Below, piece after piece: positions 56,512-64,000 of a stretch of DNA of 64,000 bases. The stretch is from contig NZ_LPVV01000012.1 in assembly GCF_002362255.1 (NCBI RefSeq), forward strand, positions 124,001 through 188,000, given 5' to 3'. Each line of letters starts with the position of its first letter. Positions within the stretch are counted from its first letter, which is position 1. The position numbers and the translations under genes are program-made. The notes below the pieces were generated by a model. It searched no databases and was not told where the DNA came from. It worked only from the letters and a program-made list of their open reading frames with translations. Source of the DNA: Microbacterium sp. SZ1 (GTDB lineage: Bacteria; Actinomycetota; Actinomycetes; Actinomycetales; Microbacteriaceae).

Positions 56512-57695
56512 CCTCTGCCGAACGGGCCTACCCCCTGGCCACAACGACCTGGGACGATGCCGAGTATGCGGCCATCCGCCGGGTCACCGATAGCGGACGC
56601 TTCACGATGGGTCCCCTCGTGAAAGAGTTCGAAGCGGGGTTCGCCGCTCACTTCGGCGCCCAGTTCGGCGTGATGGTGAACTCCGGCAGTTCGGCGAACC
56701 TCATCGCCGTGGCGGCCGCGGTTCTCGACCCCCGGATCGACCTCAACCGCGGCGACGAGGTGCTCGTCCCCGCGGTGTCGTGGCCCACCACCTACTACCC
56801 GCTGACGCAGTACGGTCTGCGGCCGCGCTTCGTCGACATCGACATCGACACGCTGAACGTCGACATGGACCTGCTCGAGGACGCGATCGGGCCGAAGACC
56901 AAGGCGGTGTTCGCCGTCAACCTGCTCGGCAACCCGAATGACTTCACGCGACTTCGCGCGATCTGCGATCGGCACGACTTGGTCCTGATGGAGGACAACT
57001 GCGAGTCCCTCGGCGCCGTCAGCGACGGGATCAACGCCGGAACCGCCGGCCTGGTCGGAACCTTCAGCTCTTTCTTCTCGCACCACATCGCCACCATGGA
57101 GGGCGGCGTGATCCTCACGGACGACGAGCAGATCTACCAGGAGATGCTCTCGCTGCGCTCCCACGGCTGGACCCGCGACCTACCCGACAACAATCACGTG
57201 CACGACAAGACGGGTAACGCGTGGGACGACCTGTTCCGTTTCGTGCTCCCCGGGTACAACGTACGCCCCCTCGAGATGGAGGGCGCACTGGGCATCGAGC
57301 AGCTCGCAAAGATCCCCGCTCTGATCTCCGGTCGCCGCGAGAACGCCAAGTACTTCGCGGAGCGATTCGCCGACATCTCCTCGGTACGACTCCAGAAGGA
57401 GACCGGGGAGAGCAGCTGGTTCGGCTTCTCCCTCGTTCTCGAGGACTCGCTCGCGGGGCGTCGCTCGGACCTCGTTGCGGCCTTCGCCGAGGCGCGGATC
57501 GAGTCCCGCCCGATCGTCGCGGGTAACTTCACCCGCAACCCGGTCATGACACATCTCGACGCCATCGTGCCGGACGCGTTGCCCGCGGCGGACAAGGTTC
57601 ACACTGACGGGCTCTTCGTCGGCAACCACCACTACCCCGTCCGCGACGGCATCGACCTCGTCGCCGAGACGGTCGAGCGGGTCGCTCGCTCGTAG
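56508..57695 (+). CDS. colD: GDP-4-keto-6-deoxy-D-mannose 3-dehydratase (ColD-like)
   Basis: The 395-residue PLP/PMP enzyme of the DegT fold lacks the usual Schiff-base Lys: the site reads SFFSHHIATMEGGVILTDDE, with His as in ColD, which removes the C3 hydroxyl using PMP and glutamate. Nearly the whole chain follows remembered ColD sequence: YPLATTTWDDAEYAAIRRV, VPAVSWPTTYYPLTQYGLR, EDNCESLGA, SHGWTRDLP, VLPGYNVRPLEMEGALGIEQ and TGESSWFGFSL. It uses the gmd product to give GDP-4-keto-3,6-dideoxymannose. ATG at 56508 overlaps the upstream stop. Confidence 0.93.
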   Translation: MTSAERAYPLATTTWDDAEYAAIRRVTDSGRFTMGPLVKEFEAGFAAHFGAQFGVMVNSGSSANLIAVAAAVLDPRIDLNRGDEVLVPAVSWPTTYYPLTQYGLRPRFVDIDIDTLNVDMDLLEDAIGPKTKAVFAVNLLGNPNDFTRLRAICDRHDLVLMEDNCESLGAVSDGINAGTAGLVGTFSSFFSHHIATMEGGVILTDDEQIYQEMLSLRSHGWTRDLPDNNHVHDKTGNAWDDLFRFVLPGYNVRPLEMEGALGIEQLAKIPALISGRRENAKYFAERFADISSVRLQKETGESSWFGFSLVLEDSLAGRRSDLVAAFAEARIESRPIVAGNFTRNPVMTHLDAIVPDALPAADKVHTDGLFVGNHHYPVRDGIDLVAETVERVARS

Positions 57696-57698
57696 CTC

Positions 57699-58799
57699 TC
57701 AGCGCCTGCCGTCGCGAAGGGCACGCTCGAACGTCTCGAGCGTGCCCTTCGCCGTCCTCTCCCAGGAGAACAATGCGGCACGCTCGTATCCGCGACGGGT
57801 GAGGTCGAGCATCAGCTCGGGATCCGAGGCCGCGGTCGTCATCGCGTCGGCGATCGATCCGAGGTCGTTAGGGTCGATGAACAGCGCGACGTCGCCGACG
57901 ACCTCACGGTAGACGGGGATGTCGCTGATCATCACCGGGAGCCCGGCCATCATGGCCTCGAGCGCGGGCAGCGAGAACCCATCCGCGAAGGACGGCATCG
58001 CGAGAGCCGTCGCGGTCGAGTAGAGCTCGCGCATCTCGTCCATATCGACCCAGGAGCGCAGGTCGACCCAGTCCTGCATGCCGGTCTCGGCCACGATCTC
58101 GATCAGCGGGTCGTCGCCGTGGCTGCCGGTGACGACGACGCGCGGGCGCACCTCGGGGTCGATCAGGGGCAGCGCCCGGATGAGCGACGGCCAGTTCTTG
58201 TGCGGTCGGCGGTTGCCGGTGGCCAGGATCATCGCGCCGCCGCTGGAGGCGCGGGAGCGGTCGACGCCCTGCAGCGGCGTCCCTGCGAGAGGAACCAGGT
58301 CGATGTGATCCGGGGCCACTTTGAGGTACCGGACGATGGCCTGCCGCGACACCTCGCTGATGGTCAGGATTCGCGAGGCGTTTCGAGCGGCCAGACGCTC
58401 CATGACCTTCACTGGAAGGGTGTACATCGGCGTCGACATGTACTGCGGGTGACTCCAGTACAACATGTCGTGCATGGAGATGACCGCCGGCATCTTCGTC
58501 CGAGCGGGCCCGAGCGTCATCGGGGAGTGAAGCAGATCTGCTCCGGCTGCGGCCGCCGCTCGGCCGCACCGCAGCTCGCCCCATGCCCACGTGAAACGGT
58601 TCTCTCCGCTGATACCCGAGGCGATCCCCTCACCAGGGAACCAGCTGCGGTCGAGCTCCCAGCCCTCGGCACTGAAGTACCCGATGTACTCATGCTCGGG
58701 GGCGAGTCGGCCGAGCTGCATGTACAGCTCTCGGGCATAGGTCTCCATTCCGCCCTTCTTGCCCGTCAGAGAGAGAAGGTCGACGAAGATGCGTGCCAT
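57699..58799 (-). CDS. GT4 glycosyltransferase
   Basis: The 366-residue GT-B transferase has N-terminal KKGGMETYARELY (Gly loop), DLLHSPMTL and ILTISEVSRQAIVRYL. The donor-side domain contains ILATGNRRPHKNWPSLIRAL (basic pair) and the conserved MPSFADGFSLPALEAMMAGLPV with Glu near residue 281. It resembles mannosyl- and rhamnosyltransferases; donor unknown. Its 3' end contains a perfect 17-bp inverted repeat. It converges on colD with 3 nt between stops. Confidence 0.88.
   Translation of the reverse strand: MARIFVDLLSLTGKKGGMETYARELYMQLGRLAPEHEYIGYFSAEGWELDRSWFPGEGIASGISGENRFTWAWGELRCGRAAAAAGADLLHSPMTLGPARTKMPAVISMHDMLYWSHPQYMSTPMYTLPVKVMERLAARNASRILTISEVSRQAIVRYLKVAPDHIDLVPLAGTPLQGVDRSRASSGGAMILATGNRRPHKNWPSLIRALPLIDPEVRPRVVVTGSHGDDPLIEIVAETGMQDWVDLRSWVDMDEMRELYSTATALAMPSFADGFSLPALEAMMAGLPVMISDIPVYREVVGDVALFIDPNDLGSIADAMTTAASDPELMLDLTRRGYERAALFSWERTAKGTLETFERALRDGRR
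57714..57752. terminator. 17-bp perfect hairpin inside the GT4 3' coding end
   Basis: Bases 57714-57730 pair perfectly with 57736-57752 around a 5-nt loop. The hairpin starts 18 nt after the colD stop and is embedded in the last codons of the convergent GT4 gene. It probably terminates gmd-colC-colD transcripts and may act both ways; there is no U-tract. Confidence 0.7.
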
Positions 58800-58823
58800 G
58801 GAAGGTTTTCCTTTCGGAGGCTG

Positions 58824-59915
58824 TCACGCCGAAGGCGCTACGACGGCAGTGCGGGGACTCGTCCCGCGCCCCCGCACGCGGCGCATGCAGGGGCGCTCGA
58901 TGAAGAACCAGCTGAGCATCGCCAGGACGACGGTACCGACGATGGTGATGAGGATGTAGATCGGCATCCCCCACCGGTCCCCGCCGAACAGGACGGTCAG
59001 CTGCTGGATCGGCCACGCATAGATGTAGAAGCCGTAGGAGATGTCGTTCTTGGCAATCCAGCGCGGCTGCGGGATCACCGTGGAAAGGTAGAGGAGCCCG
59101 TACGCCAGGAACGGTGAAGAGACTTGTCCTCCCCAATGCGGAATGAGCGCGATGGACGCAACCGCCAGCAGGAGCGATCCGATCGCCATCCACCGATTCA
59201 CTCCGAGGCGCTCGATGACGAGGAACGCGACAGCCCCGCCGAGGAAGAACGGAAGCAACTTGAAGAGCAGAGCGAAACTGCCGTCCATCCCCAGTCGCTC
59301 GGTGAGGCCGATGTTCATCCAGACGAGAACGGAGACGAGGAAGGCGACGATCGCGGGCACGTACGATCGCCGGAAGAGCGCCCAAGCGCCGAGCAACCAC
59401 ACGATGAGGTAGCAGAGAAACTCGTAATAGAGAGTCCACAGCGAGCCGTTCCACGCATTCGGATACGGCACCGTGTTCAGCGTCGCCCCGATGTCGTAGG
59501 TCGTGATGTCGAGCGCCAGGTTGCCCCATATGTACTGCAGGGGCGTCACGGGAGTCGAGACGTATCCGGCGAGTGAGCCGTTCTCGACCAACGCGGCGAT
59601 CGGGCCGAAGACCGCGGCGGTGACGATCAGACAGACGAGGAACGCGGGATATATCCGAGCGACCCGATGGAGCAGGTAGTCCCCCGCGCTGGTCCGGAAA
59701 CGACTTCGGGTGATCAGGAAACCGCTCAGGACGAAGAAGCCGGCCACGGCCCACCCGCCGAGGTTCTCACCCTGAATTTGCGGTCCGACTCCCTGTCCGG
59801 CGATGTACCAGCTGTGCGCGAACAGAACCAGCGCCGCGAGGATGAGGCGGAAGAGGTTGAGACTGTTCTCCCGATACGGGAACGGAGACCCCGCCAAGGG
59901 GTGTCGGTCGGTCAC
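58824..59915 (-). CDS. Acyltransferase-3 family membrane protein
   Basis: The 363-residue protein of about ten helices resembles OafA-type O-acyltransferases without an SGNH domain: ENSLNLFRLILAALVLFAHS (His), WAVAGFFVLSGFLITRSRF, RVARIYPAFLVCLIV and WNGSLWTLYYEFLCYLIVW (Glu). It probably acetylates the glycan outside or within the membrane. GTG start at 59915 overlaps the epimerase stop (GTGA). The GT4 follows after 24 nt. Confidence 0.92.
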   Translation of the reverse strand: MTDRHPLAGSPFPYRENSLNLFRLILAALVLFAHSWYIAGQGVGPQIQGENLGGWAVAGFFVLSGFLITRSRFRTSAGDYLLHRVARIYPAFLVCLIVTAAVFGPIAALVENGSLAGYVSTPVTPLQYIWGNLALDITTYDIGATLNTVPYPNAWNGSLWTLYYEFLCYLIVWLLGAWALFRRSYVPAIVAFLVSVLVWMNIGLTERLGMDGSFALLFKLLPFFLGGAVAFLVIERLGVNRWMAIGSLLLAVASIALIPHWGGQVSSPFLAYGLLYLSTVIPQPRWIAKNDISYGFYIYAWPIQQLTVLFGGDRWGMPIYILITIVGTVVLAMLSWFFIERPCMRRVRGRGTSPRTAVVAPSA

Positions 59916-61048
59916 TTCAAGAGATTCCGCGAAGCCATCTCGTCGAGAGACTTCTGATAGGTGTCTCCCTCCACCGGCTCGGTCTTGACCCAGTCCACGA
60001 AATGCTGCACTCCCGCGGAGAACGGCACTGCGGGACTGAACCCGAGGATCTCGCGCAGACGCGTCGTATCCGCGACGTTGTGACGGATGTCTCCCAGGCG
60101 ATAATTGCCCGAGATGTGCGTCGGCACGTCGACGCCGAAGGCGCTGAACAGCGCTCCGACCACCTCGTTCACGCTCGTCGCGACCCCCGAGCCCACATTG
60201 AAGGTTCCTCCGGCGGCATGCGGGTGCGTCGCCCCGAGGAACGTGGCCTCGACGACGTCATCGATATACACGAAGTCCCGTGTCTCACGGCCATCCTCGA
60301 AGATGTTGATCGCTTTGCCCTGACGGATCAGCGTCGAGAAGATCGAGAGGATGCCCGTGTAAGGGTTCTTCAGGGATTGACCCGGGCCGTACACGTTCTG
60401 GTAGCGCAAGGAGACAGGCTCGATGCCGATCGTCGGAGCCACGGTCATGATGAGCGACTCCTGCGTCTGCTTGGTGATGCCGTAAACCGACGACGGGTGC
60501 AGCTTCGCATCCTCGTCCGTGGGGATCAGGGTGAGAGTTCCCTCGCCCTCGACATGCACGTCGAAGTCACCAGCGGCCATATCGGCGTCCGCGCGGTGCG
60601 CGGGATACACGACCCGCCCATCGCTCGTGCGGTATGCGCCCTCGCCGTAGATCGAGCGCGACGAAGCCACAACGATGCGACGGACCGTGTGCTGCTCGTT
60701 TGCGAGGATGTTGAGGAGCTTGGCCGTTCCACCGACGTTGGTCTCGGCGTACCGATCGATCTCGTACATCGACTGCCCGGTGCCGGTCTCAGCGGCGAGG
60801 TGGACGACGACGGTCGCCCCGTGCAGCGCCCGACGAAGATCCTCGACGGAAGTCACGGTGCCCTCGACGACCTCTGCGACGCCGTCGAGCGATCGCAGGA
60901 GGGGAGACTGGGCGCGGGGGTCCTCCCCGTGCACCTGTGCGATCAGCGCGTCGAGGACCGTGACGGTGTGACCGGCGTCGACGAACCGACGCGCGAGTCG
61001 GGTTCCGATGAAACCGGCGCCCCCGGTGATGAGGATGTGTTCCGCCAT
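59912..61048 (-). CDS. NAD-dependent sugar epimerase, probable dTDP-L-rhamnose 4-epimerase
   Basis: The 378-residue extended SDR has [52 protein letters not shown] and SSVYGITKQTQESLI (YxxxK). An insertion between SIYGEG and the YxxxK, with LTLIPTDEDAKLHP, matches the dTDP-L-rhamnose 4-epimerase (Tll/WbiB) branch that yields dTDP-6-deoxy-L-talose. The rml genes in the window supply the substrate. ATG at 61048 has AGGAGAGA upstream. The assignment is by remembered family features. Confidence 0.8.
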   Translation of the reverse strand: MAEHILITGGAGFIGTRLARRFVDAGHTVTVLDALIAQVHGEDPRAQSPLLRSLDGVAEVVEGTVTSVEDLRRALHGATVVVHLAAETGTGQSMYEIDRYAETNVGGTAKLLNILANEQHTVRRIVVASSRSIYGEGAYRTSDGRVVYPAHRADADMAAGDFDVHVEGEGTLTLIPTDEDAKLHPSSVYGITKQTQESLIMTVAPTIGIEPVSLRYQNVYGPGQSLKNPYTGILSIFSTLIRQGKAINIFEDGRETRDFVYIDDVVEATFLGATHPHAAGGTFNVGSGVATSVNEVVGALFSAFGVDVPTHISGNYRLGDIRHNVADTTRLREILGFSPAVPFSAGVQHFVDWVKTEPVEGDTYQKSLDEMASRNLLK

Positions 61049-61095
61049 GATTCTCTCTCCTGTGACTGTGTTCGACGCGCGGGCTCGGGAGCCCG

Positions 61096-61986
61096 TCAGA
61101 GTGCGAAGATGTGGGCCAGCGTCGATCTTAGCCCGGCGGACGTCCCGCTCCGGATGACCCCGGGCAGCTCGGCCACACCGTGCAGACGCGACATGAGGCG
61201 CACACGAGCAGTGATCTCGGTTCGACGCCACCCCTGTGTCCGCGCGAGTTCTGCAGCCTGCCGATAGTAGGTTCGTTCGTCGCGGAAACGACGCCCGTCG
61301 AGGAGCGTCTTCTGTGAGGCGCTGCCTCCATGACGGCGATAGGAGAAGGCCCGAGTGGGCGCATAAGCGAGTGTGCCGCCGTCGAACGCGATGTCCATGA
61401 GCAGGGCCAGATCCTGGATGATCGGTAATCCATCGCGGAAGTCGATGCGCTTGAGGGTCGCGGTTCGGAACGTCAACGACGGCCAGTAGAGCCAATCGCC
61501 CCGGATCAGACTGGTGGCCATGCGGTCACCGCGGAGCACGGCAACCCCGCTTCCCCCTTTCGGCGCCAACAGGCCCTGCTTCACTCGGTCGACAAGAGGC
61601 GATATCGCACGTCCCGCCTCATCGATCACGTCCACACCCGGCTGGATCACGTCCGCGTCGGGTACGCGGCCGATCACCTCGCGCACGACCTGCAGATAAT
61701 TCGGGTGCATGAGGTCGTCGCAACCGAGGATGGTCACGAACTCGCTCCGCGCCTGCCTGATCGCTTCGCGGTAGTTCTCTGTGATGCCCAGATTGAGAGG
61801 GTTTCGCACGTACTCGATGCGGGGATCCCCGAGATCCGCGAAGAACGCCGGCACACTGTCATCCGGGTAGCAGTCGTCGATGACGACGAGGCGCCAGTCC
61901 TCCACTGTCTGCGCCTGCACCGAGCGAACGGTCTCGTACAGGAGCTCGGGGTCGCCCCAGAAGGGAACGAAGATCTCATGGGTCAC
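61096..61986 (-). CDS. GT2 glycosyltransferase
   Basis: The 296-residue GT-A enzyme contains EIFVPFWGDPELLYETVRSV, LVVIDDCYPDDSV, NLGITENYREAI and FVTILGCDDLMHPNYL (DD metal site). LPIIQDLALLMDIAFDGGTL lies where the catalytic acid region is expected. The GTG start overlaps the upstream DUF6541 stop by 4 nt. Sugar unknown; rhamnosyl or talosyl transfer is possible. Confidence 0.88.
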   Translation of the reverse strand: MTHEIFVPFWGDPELLYETVRSVQAQTVEDWRLVVIDDCYPDDSVPAFFADLGDPRIEYVRNPLNLGITENYREAIRQARSEFVTILGCDDLMHPNYLQVVREVIGRVPDADVIQPGVDVIDEAGRAISPLVDRVKQGLLAPKGGSGVAVLRGDRMATSLIRGDWLYWPSLTFRTATLKRIDFRDGLPIIQDLALLMDIAFDGGTLAYAPTRAFSYRRHGGSASQKTLLDGRRFRDERTYYRQAAELARTQGWRRTEITARVRLMSRLHGVAELPGVIRSGTSAGLRSTLAHIFAL

Positions 61987-63920
61987 GACACATCACATCC
62001 AGTCACACGGTACAGTCGCGCGTCGCCGACCTCGTCGACGAGCGTGACAGCTGAGGAGTCCTCGAGGTCGACCAGACCGACGTACTCGTGCTCGGCGCCA
62101 TGGATCTCCTGCGTGCCGAAGTCCAGGACGTACAGCACATCGGCTCTCTCGATAGCGTCGCACACCGCGGTCCCGGGCCGCGCTTCAGCGAGGCGGTCGA
62201 GGATCAGCAGATCGTCGTCGGTGAAATCCATCAGCATGTGCGGCATCAGCACATCTCGATCGGAGAAGGCATAGGCGAGCCCGGCGCCGGTCCAGGCGCT
62301 GCCCACGATCGTGGAGCCCGGAGGGACCTCGCCGGGAAGCCGTTCCAGCAGCGTCTTCTCGTCCAGGGTGATCAGACGAGACTCGTCGGTGTACATGTAG
62401 ACCGCGGACGCCATTCGGATGGCCTGGAGCGAGGCGTACGCCTGTCCCGCGATAACGAGCAAGATCGCGACGGCCGCCACCGCTATCAGGGATCTGCGCC
62501 GACCCGTGGTGCGGAGGCGATGTTCGAGCCATCGCACGAGAACGGCTGCTCCGAGCGCCGCGAGAGGGATGACCACGAGGGGGAGCAATGCGGCGAGCCG
62601 CGGAGCGTTGTTGTACCACGCAGCCGTCATCAGATCACGAAGCTGATGCCAGGGAAGGGCGCTGGCTACGACGTAGAGCGTGCCCACTGTGAGAAGCGCC
62701 GCCAGTGCGAGCACCTCAGGGACTCTGCGCTCCCGGACTGCGACGACCACGCCGATGGCGAGCAAGACGACGACTACCCACGGCACGTTGCCGTAGGTCG
62801 GCGCGACCGTGATGGCCTGGCCGATCGCCTGTGCCACCGACTGCTCGACAGGCCAACCGCGAGCCTCGGCGGCGGGCTTGAGCACCTTCCACGCGACGGC
62901 TGCGACGATCAGTGCCGCGCTCATAGCGATCAGGGCTCGGATCATCGACGCGCGTGGCGGACGGCGCGCCAGGAAACGGACGAAGGCGAGGACTCCCGTC
63001 AGCATCGCCAGGACCATCCACGCGACGAACGCCCCCGGGTGCGCCACCGCGATCCCGGGCAGAGCCCCCACCACCGCTACCGCAAGCGGGAGAACCGGGG
63101 GCACCGCGCGCTCACCGTGGAGGCCGAACATCGCGATCATCGCCGCCAGCGCGGCCGGTATGAGAGCTACGCCGAGCAGATACGGGTATAGGACCCCGTA
63201 GTCGAGCATCAGGATCGGGAACGCGGGGATCAGACCGGTCAATGCCCCGGCCGCGATCAGCACCGGACGCGTCCGCCCCATCAGCGTGCGCGTCAGGAGC
63301 AGCACCGTTGCGGGCCACACCATCGCAGCGACGACGACCGTCATCGCGTTCGACGCTGTCATGATCGACGCACCGGCGAGCTGGGACACGAGAGCGACAG
63401 AGGCGTGCCAACCGCTCGGGTAGAACCACACGCCGCCGTTGTCGCTCGTCATGGAGCCGACGGTCAACGGCGATGCGGAGCCCGTCTCGAGCACGTATCG
63501 CACCGCGTTCAGATGGAAGACGTTGTCGAAGGACTGCGAGATGTTGTCGGGAGAGCCGATGACCGCGACCACCTGCGCGCCGACGAGGATGGCGGCTCCA
63601 GCCAACACCCACGCCGTGAGGGTCGCCGATCTCGGCTGGCCGAGATCACGCTCCCCTGGATCCCTTCGCATGAACCGTCTGACGACGGCGGCGATGAGTC
63701 CCACGGCGAGCGCGGTGAGGCAGACGGGGAGCCATGACCACGCCATCCCGACCGCGGCGCTCCACAGCGCGGCGATCGCGATCACACTCATGGACGCCAG
63801 CGGTGCGAAGGCCCAAGCCCATAACCCTCGCAGAGACAGAAGCCGAGCAACCAGATACCCCGGCGCGAAGAGGAGGACGAAGGCGACGCCGAGCGCGGGA
63901 ACCGCCGCGAGCCAGGTCAT
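61983..63920 (-). CDS. DUF6541-like polytopic membrane protein
   Basis: The 645-residue protein has about 13 membrane helices and an extracytoplasmic C-terminal region (about 540-645). FAPGYLVARLLSLRGLWAWA near the start, FDNVFHLNAVRYVLETG near residue 140 and VWFYPSGWHASVALV resemble DUF6541 and related GT-C-like proteins. GT-C folds transfer sugars from polyprenyl phosphate outside the membrane, so it may use the product of the DPM1-like GT2; inference. ATG at 63920 overlaps the upstream stop (ATGA). Confidence 0.82.
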   Translation of the reverse strand: MTWLAAVPALGVAFVLLFAPGYLVARLLSLRGLWAWAFAPLASMSVIAIAALWSAAVGMAWSWLPVCLTALAVGLIAAVVRRFMRRDPGERDLGQPRSATLTAWVLAGAAILVGAQVVAVIGSPDNISQSFDNVFHLNAVRYVLETGSASPLTVGSMTSDNGGVWFYPSGWHASVALVSQLAGASIMTASNAMTVVVAAMVWPATVLLLTRTLMGRTRPVLIAAGALTGLIPAFPILMLDYGVLYPYLLGVALIPAALAAMIAMFGLHGERAVPPVLPLAVAVVGALPGIAVAHPGAFVAWMVLAMLTGVLAFVRFLARRPPRASMIRALIAMSAALIVAAVAWKVLKPAAEARGWPVEQSVAQAIGQAITVAPTYGNVPWVVVVLLAIGVVVAVRERRVPEVLALAALLTVGTLYVVASALPWHQLRDLMTAAWYNNAPRLAALLPLVVIPLAALGAAVLVRWLEHRLRTTGRRRSLIAVAAVAILLVIAGQAYASLQAIRMASAVYMYTDESRLITLDEKTLLERLPGEVPPGSTIVGSAWTGAGLAYAFSDRDVLMPHMLMDFTDDDLLILDRLAEARPGTAVCDAIERADVLYVLDFGTQEIHGAEHEYVGLVDLEDSSAVTLVDEVGDARLYRVTGCDVS

Positions 63921-64000
63921 CGCGTCAGGCCGTCGGGGTAACGCACCTTCGGATTGAACGCGATTCCCTTGAGCCACCTGCCCAGCAGCTTCCCGCGCAG
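63917..64000 (-). CDS. C-terminal end of an upstream gene, probably a glycosyltransferase
   Basis: The last 27 codons of a minus-strand gene enter the window (LRGKLLGRWLKGIAFNPK, then VRYPDGLTR and TGA). The stop overlaps the next ATG, showing an operon. Basic tails such as GRWLKGI are common in GT2 proteins, but the fragment is too short to name. Confidence 0.6.
   Translation of the reverse strand: MRGKLLGRWLKGIAFNPKVRYPDGLTR

Overview
The window is GC-rich, densely coding actinobacterial DNA, most likely from Microbacterium or a close relative in the Microbacteriaceae. The evidence is the gene set and order: secA, hpf, comF, lpqB, mtrB, mtrA, DUF3499, a metallopeptidase-like gene, whiB2 and manA. 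This follows, with insertions, the conserved Rv3240c-Rv3260c stretch of Mycobacterium tuberculosis. Start sites also look actinobacterial, with many GTG starts and several TANNNT boxes lying 6-8 nt before a start codon (leaderless transcripts). No rRNA, tRNA or CRISPR array was seen.

Positions 1-27,060 are chromosomal backbone: the end of a MinD/ParA-like ATPase, an alanine-type aminotransferase, secA, a PadR regulator, a coiled-coil protein, the hibernation factor hpf, comF, the lpqB-mtrB-mtrA envelope-stress operon, a membrane-protein/DUF4129/DUF4350/MoxR/DUF58 operon, divergent spoIIM-like and RDD genes, DUF3499, a degenerate metallopeptidase, DUF5719, a very large GT2 protein, whiB2 and manA.

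From 27,187 to the right edge the window is a cell-surface glycan locus. It holds two O-antigen-ligase/polymerase-like proteins, a galactofuranosyltransferase-like GT2, a full set of six pseudaminic acid activities (PseI, PseG-PseH fusion, PseB, PseC, PseF) with a divergent GT29/sialyltransferase-like gene, an ABC polysaccharide exporter (Wzm/Wzt), UDP-galactopyranose mutase, dTDP-L-rhamnose genes (rmlA, rmlB, rmlC-rmlD fusion), a secreted LGFP-repeat protein, a polyprenyl-phosphate GT2, DUF2304, a flippase-like protein, and a gmd/ColC-like/ColD set pointing to a GDP-3,6-dideoxyhexose. Further right are a GT4, acyltransferases, a probable dTDP-6-deoxy-L-talose epimerase, another GT2 and a DUF6541-type membrane protein. 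Together they could supply CMP-Pse, UDP-Galf, dTDP-Rha, dTDP-6-deoxytalose and a GDP-dideoxy sugar for one or more wall glycopolymers.

An intact IS481-family element (41,250-43,687) with a Cmx-type chloramphenicol-exporter passenger gene sits upstream of glf. It has 22-bp terminal inverted repeats, a 6-bp CCTAGA target duplication that supplies the transposase stop codon, and a short leader peptide with hairpins upstream of the exporter. The most novel-looking parts are the Pse locus with its GT29-like transferase, the GDP-dideoxysugar module whose reductase lacks the epimerase cysteine, and the attenuator-like leader inside the IS.
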